Source: Ophioceras dolichostomum (taxonomy: Eukaryota; Ascomycota; Sordariomycetes; Magnaporthales; Ophioceraceae). Taken from it: DNA of 31,798 bases. The notes beneath the pieces were generated by a model. That model was not told where the DNA came from. It did not search any database and saw only the letters and a list, made by a program, of their open reading frames with translations. The DNA is taken from the NCBI GenBank assembly GCA_003049485.1, contig PYST01000405.1:1-31798 (forward strand), in the 5' to 3' direction. The position numbers were made by a program, and so were the translations under genes. Each line of letters opens with the position of its first letter. The first letter of the stretch is position 1. Shown here piece by piece: positions 1 to 7,925 of the stretch.

Positions 1-665
1 TTGGAGCACCACACCATGTGCCGGGGTGTTTTGGCGCGGCCGCATGAGCAAGGGTTATAGTCGGTATGGTTGAATTTGTTGTGATACCATCTAAGTCTCC
101 ATGGCCAGTCCGGGCGGCTAAGAGTCAGTGCAAAATCCTCCGCAGCAGGCTTAGGTGCGAGTAGCGTTTGTCGAGCTGACCGTCTAGTCCTAGCGCAACG
201 TACCGCGGGGTGATAAGGCTCTTGAGCCAGTCATCGCGTTCGTTGCGCCCTCGAGCTCGCGCGGCAGCTTTGAGTCCTGCTATCGTTGGCTGAGCGTCCA
301 TTGGGACTGAGAGACGCGTGCCTTTCTTGGCCATCTCGTCGGCGGCTTCGTTTCCAGGTACTCCTTTGTGTCCAGGCACCCAGTTGATATAAACCTCATG
401 CTCTTGTATGGCGGTGTGCACCTCCTTGAAAGCTGCTTGTGAGCTGTCGGGGGCATTTCCGCGAAGCCCCATTATGACGCTCGTATTGTCGAGGCAGAGG
501 TGTGTAGCCGCGCCAGGGTACAGGCGCTGAGCGTGTCGAAGACCATGCCTGGCGCCTTCGGCTTCACCATCGAAAACTTCCGCAGGCTCTCCCAATCGTC
601 CGTGATCTGAGGCTCGAAGTTCAGGCCCGTAGTAAATAACATACCCATATCTAACTGCACCTGTC
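1..665 (-). mobile_element. 3' remnant of Tad-like LINE retrotransposon (RNase H plus zinc finger), degenerate
   Basis: On the minus strand from about 665 down to 125 the translation is the RNase H domain found at the C-terminus of Tad-clade non-LTR retrotransposons. It shows a V-R-Y-G-Y-V start, the acidic residues in A-E-V-F-D-G-E-A-E-G and C-L-D-N-T-S, and the hallmark WVPGHKGVPGNEAADEMAKK. A TGA at 125-127 interrupts the usual L-x-x-L-L-A-A-R-T-G-H-G-D segment, which continues in frame after the stop. A frameshift near 85-95 then leads into Y-H-N-K-F-N-H and a C-x-C-x8-H-x4-C finger (about 88 down to 5), the normal end of such elements. The reverse transcriptase is absent, so the copy is 5'-truncated and dead. 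The 5' edge against the NACHT relic is accurate only to about 30 bases. Family assignment is from motif recognition. Confidence 0.82.
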
Positions 666-1320
666 TCAGCGGCTCTTCCCACTGTTGTTGCCCGCCGTGG
701 AATGTTTTCAAGGCGGCGAAGAGTGTCTTTCGGCTTCCCACGTCGCATTCATCTAGGCCGTCCAAGACACAGACGAGGCTCTGGTCTGCTGGAAGTTCCT
801 CGTCGCACGCCTGCAGAATCTCGAAGAGGAGGGCGAAGCTCTTGACCAAGACTTGATCACCGTTATTTCGAGATGGCTCCAGACCCTTGACGGTTAGTGC
901 CGGGATCTTGGTGAAAAGCTGGTGCAGGATCGCGCACATGGCGTCGGCGTCGGTCGTTCGGCCCTCTTGTCCTCGCTTGAAGAAGAAGTAGCAGACGTGG
1001 GTGATGATAAAGTTCCTGGACTGAAGTTCACCCCCGTCGACAAGGGATCGTGCTAAAACAGATTTGCCATCATCGGGCCCTGCGAACACGAGTAGGACGA
1101 GGAACCGAATGACGTTCCGGAAATGGACGAATCTCCCGTCGTTGAGGAGCTACCCTCTAGTGCCAGGGAGCGGAAGGCTGTTGGAGTTCTTGTGATCTTC
1201 GTGGTTGGATGCGAGTGCTCGGCGGAGAATTGAGTCCTTGTCAGGTGCACCTTGGTTGCAGTAGTTGACAGTGTTCCCAAGGTGCACTATCTGGGCGCCT
1301 ACGATAGTAGAAGCCTCATT
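640..1320 (-). pseudogene. NACHT-domain NLR-type gene relic, interrupted and 3'-replaced by LINE sequence
   Basis: Minus-strand reading from 1320 to about 640 gives the start of a fungal NACHT NTPase. It has a Walker A-like A-G-P-D-D-G-K-S-V-L-A-R-S-L-V-D (about 1086-1039), H-V-C-Y-F-F-F-K, and a Walker B L-V-C-V-L-D-G-L-D-E-C-D. In that family a sensor segment resembling F-L-V-T-S-R-P should follow. Here the frame runs into sequence that reads as RNase H in another frame. Upstream of Walker A the frame holds an in-frame TAG at 1150-1152, at a place where relatives usually carry Trp before L-L-N/L-x-N; TGG to TAG is a single G-to-A change. Walker A has D-D in place of the usual small residues. 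No start codon or C-terminal repeat domain is present. NLR proteins of this kind act in heterokaryon incompatibility or innate immunity; this copy is almost certainly non-functional. Confidence 0.72.
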
Positions 1321-2242
1321 GTGGTGAGAGTGATTTGACAGAAATGTTTAGAGGTATTGATTCACGAGCGTTCCCTGGTGCGAGTTGCGCACGATTCAAC
1401 TGGGCAACCGAAATCGAGACCTGGATGATGGTTTCAGATCGATGGACGGGGAAGATGAAGATCGAGTCTCAATGGAAATTCTTTACATACTACGACTCTG
1501 ATACAGGGAACGAGCGGGCCCTCCACTGAGGCCGTCTCTATTGGGGGCCGCAGCGTTCCGGTCGCGGGGAGCGCGCGGTGGAGGGCGGGTGATGGCGAGT
1601 GTTCTTTTCGTGCGAAGCCTCCCAACCGTCCTGCCACAGAGGCTGCCTCTTCGGGACGCCGCAGCTTGCCGTCACGAGGCGGGGGCATGCATGCGGGAAG
1701 GGGGGATGGATGAAGGGTTAGGGAGGGGAGGGGTAGGGGGGGATGTTGGTTCGGAGCCGGCTCGGCTGACCAACCAGGGCCGTCTGCCACCCTCCACAAC
1801 TGCCCTCCCATTTTCAATTTCACGCTCTTGTGCTGTCATATACATATAGATGTGCATACATGTGCAAACAGGCTCTATTAATCCAGCAGCGCGAATCGCT
1901 GCGCCTTTCCTTGGAGAGACAGCATGCATACGTCTGGAAACCCTCTTGACACCCTTGCTCCCTCAGGTCTCGGGCGCCTATGGCCCCTTGATGCTATGCC
2001 CTGCCTGGCCATCTGGAGCCCTCCTCCTTCATCATGGCAGTATTTCCAGCAAGGTCGGCGTGTTGATAAAGACGGCAATCGGACCGGCTATGTCTCTGGT
2101 TTCTTCCCCTCTCCTATTTTCCGACACAGCCCAGCTGGCAGAGAAGCATCTCCCAAGCCATTCATAGCCGTTCATACCCGTATCCGATACGGGCACTCAA
2201 CCCGACTACCATGTCCTACTACCCAAACAGACCTCTTCCGGC
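1321..2242. other. Intergenic between divergent NACHT relic and HeLo gene
   Basis: No convincing gene. Open frames here overlap on both strands and have low-complexity Pro/Arg/Ser-rich translations. A G-rich run with several G3-G6 tracts lies at about 1698-1741 and could fold as a G-quadruplex. A TA-rich patch lies at 1838-1856. The segment would have to contain the 5' regions of both flanking, divergently oriented genes. Confidence 0.5.
1714..1741 (+). other. G-rich tract, potential G-quadruplex
   Basis: Five consecutive G-tracts of 3-6 bases are separated by 1-3 base linkers, which satisfies the simple G3+N1-7 quadruplex rule. It lies between the divergent NACHT relic and the HeLo gene. 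A biological role is not shown by the sequence. Confidence 0.5.
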
Positions 2243-3279
2243 ATGGCTGAGGTAATCGGTACCGTTTCTGTTGGTTCAAAGTAGGTACCTACTCACGTGG
2301 CAGCTGTTGCCTCAGTCCTAAGGCATCAACTTCCAAGGCATCTACCTACCAAGCAGCCTTTATAAGGTCGCTCTCCCCACCAACGCACAGATAGCTTTCC
2401 TTTCGAAGACAGAGACCAGAATTCAGTAGTATTTTGCACGCGTGCTTGTTCCTTTCCCCATTGGCCTCCCGACAGTTTCAGCCGTCGTTGCCTTCTTCAC
2501 CACCTGTGTGGACGTCCTTCGACTGCATCCGTGTCTGCATCCACAGCCCAGGAGACCAGGAGTCGTACAACCTCATGCTGCAGATGCTCCAAGTTCGCAT
2601 CTCGCGCTGGGGCGATGCCATCCACATCCTGAGCGACCCGACCTTCGTCGAGCCACGCGACACCAAAGAGCACAGACTTGCGATCCAAGCCATGACGCAG
2701 ATCACGATGCTCTGCCAGAAGGGCGAAGAGGTATCAGACAAGTACCAGAGGAACAAGACCACTGCCGGAGAGGACGACGCCGACAGCCCCGTCGCCCGGG
2801 CCCGTCGCGACCTGAAGTCCATCGTCTCTTCCCGACTCAGACACCGCCCCGAGAAGACGAAGGGAGGGCATGGGGTCCTCCGACGTGTCCAGTGGGCGAT
2901 ATATGAGAAGAAGGAGATAGAGGAGCGCGTCGACATGATTGCCGACCTGTTCGAGCAGCTCCAGAACCTGTTCCCCGCCACTCCCGAGGCGCAGGCGCGT
3001 CTGGCGCAGCAGGAGGTGGCCGCCCTCGGCGACGACAAGGATGTCATCGATGTCGCCGCGGACTCCTCTTCCAAGGTGCGTGATCGCGTCCTACACGACG
3101 CCGCTGCCGCGAGGGGCCACGAGTACGACGGCATCGAGATCGCCAGGAACGAGAACCCCAGGATGCTTTGGGGGAACTCCTTCGGTGCTGGCTTTCCACA
3201 GGGGATGATCGGCCAGGGGGGAGCGCCCCGATACAAGAACATTAGGATCACGGACAGCATTGGGGAACTCAAGATTTAG
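2243..3279 (+). pseudogene. HET-s-like HeLo-domain (prion-inhibition and propagation) protein, probable 1-nt frameshift
   Basis: The stop is at 3277-3279. The main frame (about 2518 onward) reads as a HeLo domain: F-D-C-I-R-V, Q-V-R-I-S-R-W-G-D-A-I, a helix with K-G-E-E-V-S-D-K-Y, then L-R-R-V-Q-W-A-I-Y-E-K-K and D-L-F-E-Q-L-Q-N-L-F. The family N-terminus is recovered piecewise. ATG at 2243 gives MAEVIGTVSV, and 2475-2516 gives V-S-A-V-V-A-F-F-T-T-C-V-D-V in a different frame. Joining them needs an intron (about 2274-2475 with a weak GTTCAA donor, or GTAGGT at 2281 plus a second shift). One extra base at about 2517 must also be skipped to reach F-D-C-I-R. HeLo domains are membrane-damaging effectors of incompatibility, activated by NLR partners. 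The C-terminus carries a HET-s-like R-M-L-W-G-N-S-F-G segment. If the shift is a sequencing error the gene may be intact; otherwise it is a pseudogene. Confidence 0.68.
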
Positions 3280-4543
3280 GTAGGTGACAAGTACGGAGGA
3301 GGCAATTTCTTGTGATTGGTGCCCCAAGTCGGCAGCTGGTGAGCTGCTGGAAAAAGAATGTGTTAGACCTTGACATTACTTACGATGTGCATAGTCTCGG
3401 TGGGGCTGTGTGAGAGATACTTAGGTAGTAGTGTGGAAGGAGTGACTTGTGTGAGACGTCTTCGTTCTTGTGTTTCTTGTGAGGGGACATTGGTGCGTGT
3501 GTACTATTTGTGCTTTATAACAGACTTATTACAGTTTCAGTTAGCTCGTCTACTGCGTGAACAATGTACTTGCTACAGCACCAAGCATGACGTTATGCCA
3601 CATGGCCCCTTAGCTAGGGGACATACACGTGTCAGTCCATGCCCGGGGACCACCAGTCGCGGCCGCGGGCTAGACCTCCGACTCTCGTGATGCGCGTCAG
3701 AATGTGTCTTTGTCTACCAGTACGCGCTGCAGTGGATGGACGCAGTTTCCTGGAACCTTAAAGGAAGAGATTATCTAGACCGTCCAAGTTTGTAGGGAGA
3801 TATGCAGGTGAAGTTTGATTCCGCTATACCTGCAATTACTATATATTTTAAAAAAGAAGTACCGGAAAAGAAAAGCTGTCCGAAATCCTACTGCTCGTTT
3901 CACCAATTCAAATAGACCGACGGAAAAATATTGGCATACTAGTAGCATCGACGTTATCTTACTACTTCTTTTCACCAAAAGCCACAATCAACCTAACCTA
4001 CGCCTGACCCCTTCTCTGGTACAAGAGAACGCATTCCAGGTAAATAATCAATACCTGCTGCAATGAAGCGGCCTAGGCCATCGTAGAACCGCACCGGTCC
4101 TACCCACCACGCGCCCCGCGCGTATGGGCTGGAACTGACTCCACCTGCGTCATCTACATGTCGACCCTACTCCCTTACGTCTGGACTTGTAGGGGGACTT
4201 TCATCTAACTACGTCCCATCCACGTCAGAGACGTCCCGCTCGAGCATAGGTATCGACAACTTTCACGGCGTCCAGACCGGCTCGGCACCGGCCACTCTAC
4301 GCATGTAGTGCGTAACTGAAATGCAGAGAGAAAGCTTGCCTTCTAGAACTCGACACCTGCCTCGTCGTCCTCACTCATCCACCCTGCCCTCTATCTCCCT
4401 CTCTTCTGGATCTCCCATGTTTGTTTATCATCAGCTCGTCGCACAATCGTCACCGAGGAATGCACCTACCCCCTACTAGGTACCCTGCCGTTTCAGCTTC
4501 GTATTTATCAACAGCCACCCAGACGGAATCTTACGCAGCTACA
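3280..4543. other. Intergenic, with AT-rich core at about 3770-4065
   Basis: No gene supported. The 3370-3690 and 3815-4066 frames have no recognisable domain. About 3770-4065 is clearly richer in A+T than its surroundings, with TATATATTTTAAAAAAG near 3840. The last 200 bases are pyrimidine-rich and probably hold the promoter and 5' leader of the next gene. Confidence 0.45.
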
Positions 4544-5518
4544 ATGTTCCGACCTCGCCTCACAGCAGCGGTAGCGCTCATGCTCATCCTCGGAGCGACC
4601 GCGGCGCCGGCCCCGGGCCACGTGAAGGACGGTGGTAGCGGCGGCCTCCTCTACAAATTCGCGCTCCTCTCCGCCCGCCTGCTCGGCGCCAGGGACGTCG
4701 CCCAGATAGTGCCGAGCCCGTACTGCAGCAGCGGCGTCCGCATATCGTGCCCCTTCTACCGAGCATCCATGGATTGCGCCGGCAACAGCTGCACCATCTG
4801 CTGCGGGCCCTGCTGCCAGTGTATGCAGCCAGCTCCCGGAGCGTCGTGCGGAACCGCGATGCAGCTCGAGTTCTCACCGAACTGCAGCGGAGGGTGTGCC
4901 GGTGCGCAGCAGCAACAACCGCCGCCTCAGCAGCAAGGAGATGGTGGACAGGGACAGGGACAAGGGCAGGGACAAGGACAGGGACAAGGGCAGGGACAAG
5001 GGCAGGGACCAGGGCAGGGACAAGGGCATGGACAAGAACAGGGACAGCAAGGCTACGGCTCGTCGGCCGCACCGTCGCCGTACCGGGCGTACCCGCCACC
5101 ACCTGGATACGCCCAGGGCGGGAATATAGGGGGTGGGCAGGCACCGCAGCAGTGGCAGCCGCAGGGAACCTGTCCTTATGCCTCCCCACCACCTGCAGGC
5201 GCGCAACAGCAGGGGCAGCAACAGCAGTGCCAGCAGCAAGAAACGGCCTACCCGCCGCTACAAACCTATCCGCAACAGCAGATCCACCCTCAACAGCAGA
5301 CCTACCCTCAACAGCAGACCCACCCCCAACGACCGCCGCCCGTCTACCCGGTGCCGCAAGAGCAGCCCGGATCATCAGGCAGCACGGCGTACCCGCCGCA
5401 CGACCCGATGTACGACACGGCGTACCCGCCGGCGTTCGTGGACCCGATCATGGCGGAACACGCCGCGTCCGAGCTCAGGGCCAACGCCGTCCCGCCGTCC
5501 CAGGCATCCCAGTGGTAG
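4544..5518 (+). CDS. Secreted Cys-rich protein with Gly-Gln repeat and Gln/Pro-rich tail
   Basis: A single open exon of 324 residues; the function is not recognised. I chose the ATG at 4544 over the in-frame one at 4421 because it begins a clear signal peptide (about residues 1-20, MFRPRLTAAV then a hydrophobic core ending G-A-T-A-A). Residues 61-118 carry twelve cysteines, including C-x-I-C-C-G-P-C-C-x-C, consistent with a disulfide-bonded extracellular module. Residues 135-169 are near-perfect Gly-Gln dipeptide repeats encoded by hexamers. Further on come Y/H-P-Q-Q-Q repeats (about 240-265) and A-Y-P-P segments. The overall plan, a small Cys-rich head on a long disordered Q/P/G tail, suggests a cell-wall or hyphal-surface protein; this is inference. 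Other frames stay open here only because of the repeat. Confidence 0.75.
   Translation: MFRPRLTAAVALMLILGATAAPAPGHVKDGGSGGLLYKFALLSARLLGARDVAQIVPSPYCSSGVRISCPFYRASMDCAGNSCTICCGPCCQCMQPAPGASCGTAMQLEFSPNCSGGCAGAQQQQPPPQQQGDGGQGQGQGQGQGQGQGQGQGQGPGQGQGHGQEQGQQGYGSSAAPSPYRAYPPPPGYAQGGNIGGGQAPQQWQPQGTCPYASPPPAGAQQQGQQQQCQQQETAYPPLQTYPQQQIHPQQQTYPQQQTHPQRPPPVYPVPQEQPGSSGSTAYPPHDPMYDTAYPPAFVDPIMAEHAASELRANAVPPSQASQW
4946..5050 (+). repeat. Hexamer/dodecamer tandem repeat coding for (Gly-Gln)n
   Basis: About 100 bases of GGACAG / GGACAA / GGGCAG hexamers in tandem, partly organised as a 12-base unit GGACAAGGGCAG, all in frame with the host gene. Because the unit is a multiple of three, slippage would change length without breaking the frame. 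A few variants (CCA, CAT and GAA codons) occur towards the 3' end. Confidence 0.9.
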
Positions 5519-7925
5519 AGACGAAACCTGAAGAAAGAGTCGGTGCGCCGCAATACTAGATTGCGAAGTTGTGAGGCAGTGGCGGCCCAGGAAGAGGGCG
5601 TGTGCGCCGCTACGGTGTTCTAGACGCTCTGGGTAGGTACTTATAACGTGATCTGAGGGCCACCACCTAGGGAAGGAGGTCGGGACGGCTGTCACATGTT
5701 ATATCGTGGGATCAATTTGATGTAGAGGGCGGGGGGAGGGATGCAGGATCGCAGAGTGAGCCCCCAAATTAGGAAATGGAGGGTCGCGTGGGAGGGAAGC
5801 GGTGGGAGGAGTGACTGCGCCAGTTAGCGGGCGCTACACCGCTCTGTGGATATTGGAGGGGAGATGGGAAGCAGTGAGGAGAGTGGTCGGTGCATGACGC
5901 GCCTTTAATTTCCCTTTGTATCGCAAAAAGGGTCGGGTGTCATAAGAACAACGTGAAGTGTAGAGGGCCTTCGCAGGAATTCTGCAACTGATGATCAGTA
6001 GACTGGAGCTCGTCATCCATCGGGCCAGCCAGCCAGAACCGTAGATAGAAGGAACGCAAGCTCGCTGGCATTGCAGACCGGCCAGATGGAGTCTGGAAGC
6101 TAGAAAGAGGGGTAATTGACCGCTGAAGCTTATGTCGATTTTGCTCGTCATCGGTCTTTGCGTTGTCCGTTCTGGGCCTTTTTGCCCTCTTTTTCTGGCG
6201 GAAGGACGGACGGCAGTTCCCACGCAGTGTTCGAGTGTGCGCTGACAGACCGCTGACAGACGAAGAGGGGAGGGAGACCCGGCATTTTGGTCGGGGGCAC
6301 AGAAAAGGAGCGAGACAATGTTGAGTTCTATTGCGAGCGACAGATAACCCGATAGCGAGGGGGAAAAGAGAGAGAAAGACCCGGTCGTTTGGAAGGCATG
6401 TGCGAGATACTGTGCAAAACGTAATCTGCTGGCACAAGAACCGTACAGTCCCTCTGTACGACGGCGGACAGTGCCTTGACACTCGCGACCGGTACTTTCC
6501 ATCATTTTTTTGCCTGCCTCATTTCTATCTCGTCCCGCCTCTGACTTGCTTCCAAGGTCGCTTCCAGAATCGCTTCGCTTAACCAACAAGGAATAGAATG
6601 GCGCGACAGCAGCCAGCCAGCGTTGGGGGATTCCGGCTTGCATGAGGAGCGTGCAGGGCAGGAGGACAGTCGCAGGACGTCTGGACCAATGGGAAGCCCA
6701 GCGCAGTCGGTGTGGGCTGCAGGCGTGCAGAAATCGCAGGCTTCCGTCTCCATTACTGTGTCCTGGAAGAGGAAAGCGCGAGCTGCATGTCTGCGTGTCA
6801 AGGGATAGAGAAGGAGAAGAAGAAAAAAAGAAATTGGGTCGTCGTGGAACCGGTCAAAATATGTATGGTCCTCTGTTGGTTTGAGGTGCGCATGTGTGCT
6901 GGTCCTCCCGCCACCAAGGTGTCGGTGTCCCTGGTCGCGGTCCCAGCAGGCCGTTTCTCCCTGCCCCTCACATGGACGAGCCACCTGAAAACAATCCCAA
7001 ACGGACGGCGGCGGGCAGGCCGAAGAGTTTGCAATTCTGCACGTGAGACAATGCATAGTCCCGCCCGCCAGCTGGAGAGCCTTCATTCTCTGCTTTTTTG
7101 TCTGGCGTTTTGAGTCTGGTGTGTCCCGTCCCGCCAGCGTGGGCGCACCTGCGGCACTCCATTTTCCTTTTCCCTTCCCCTCACTCGAAGGGGTGGTCCT
7201 AGTCCACTATTTGCCAAATCCTCCTAGGGTCCTTTCGTCCTTTGGGTCGCTGGCTCAGCTAAGCTAAGGTAGGGTGGCTCTTGTTTTCGAAAGTGAGGGT
7301 CTCGACTGGACGGGATAAGCTTCTTCTGGAACCGCCTTTCTCTGCTGGTTCCCTTCTCCTACAATTGATCTCCCAAAAATTTTCCCGGGACCTCCCAGTG
7401 CCCGCTTCCCTCCCCAGTCAACTGCAGTTTCCGTCACATCATCCTTTTCAGCTCGTCTTCGCCCTCACGCCAACAGCATTTTTTTTGTCTGGCTTTTTTT
7501 ATTTTCTCCCACTTTCCTCCCATCCTCTCGGATTCCTGGCCTGACCCTCCCTTCTTCGACCGAATGTCTCGCCGATCGCCGCCTCCAGATCGATAATAAT
7601 GGACCATCAGCTGCTACAGCAGGATTTCGACGAAGGCCCGATTGTATGACAAAACTCTTTCCCAACAACACACACCACCACCTTAGCCATCTAGCCTTCA
7701 TTCCCTTGCTTCTTTTTGTCCCTCTTTTTTTTAAGTTTCCCGTTGGCGGCAGGCACTACACAAGTCATCGTCGCACGCGTTTTCATAACGCGCGTGCGTG
7801 CGGGGGTTTGGTGGTCGTTTGGTGTACCCATAGTGTCGGGACCAGGAGCAAAAAAAGAACGCAAAGAGAAACGGAAGACCAGACAGACACAAACAAAAGC
7901 CGAAAAAAAGGGGAAAATTGACAAA
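5519..7925. other. Long intergenic region; downstream part probably promoter and leader of the methyltransferase gene
   Basis: No gene supported. A 269-codon minus-strand frame (5834-6643) overlaps several other open frames, lacks any domain and ends in no recognisable way, so I treat it as chance. 6795-6835 is a purine-rich tract. About 7140-7740 is strongly pyrimidine-rich on the plus strand (multiple CTTTTCCC, TTTTTTT and CCTCCC runs), typical of fungal promoters and 5' leaders. 7841-7920 is A-rich just before the ATG of the next gene. Confidence 0.5.

Noticed and set aside
1714..1725. Telomere-like GGGTTAGGG
   Set aside because: A single occurrence inside a G-rich tract, not a tandem array.
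2360..2368. TTTATAAGG as the true HeLo promoter
   Set aside because: No ATG follows before the conserved HeLo strand; the family-like start MAEVIGTVSV lies upstream, so the element more likely falls inside an intron. Kept only as an alternative in the findings.
4946..5050. CRISPR-like tandem repeat
   Set aside because: Units are 6-12 bases without spacers, in frame with a gene, and the organism is a fungus.
4584..5559. Long frames on the minus strand and in plus frame +3 over the secreted Cys-rich gene
   Set aside because: They are shadows kept open by the GC-rich hexamer repeat; their translations are Ala/Val/Arg or Thr/Arg low-complexity, while the 4544 frame has a signal peptide and ordered cysteines.
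5834..6643. 269-codon minus-strand open frame
   Set aside because: Overlaps other open frames on both strands, low-complexity Ser/Arg/Leu translation, no recognisable domain and no splice or promoter context.
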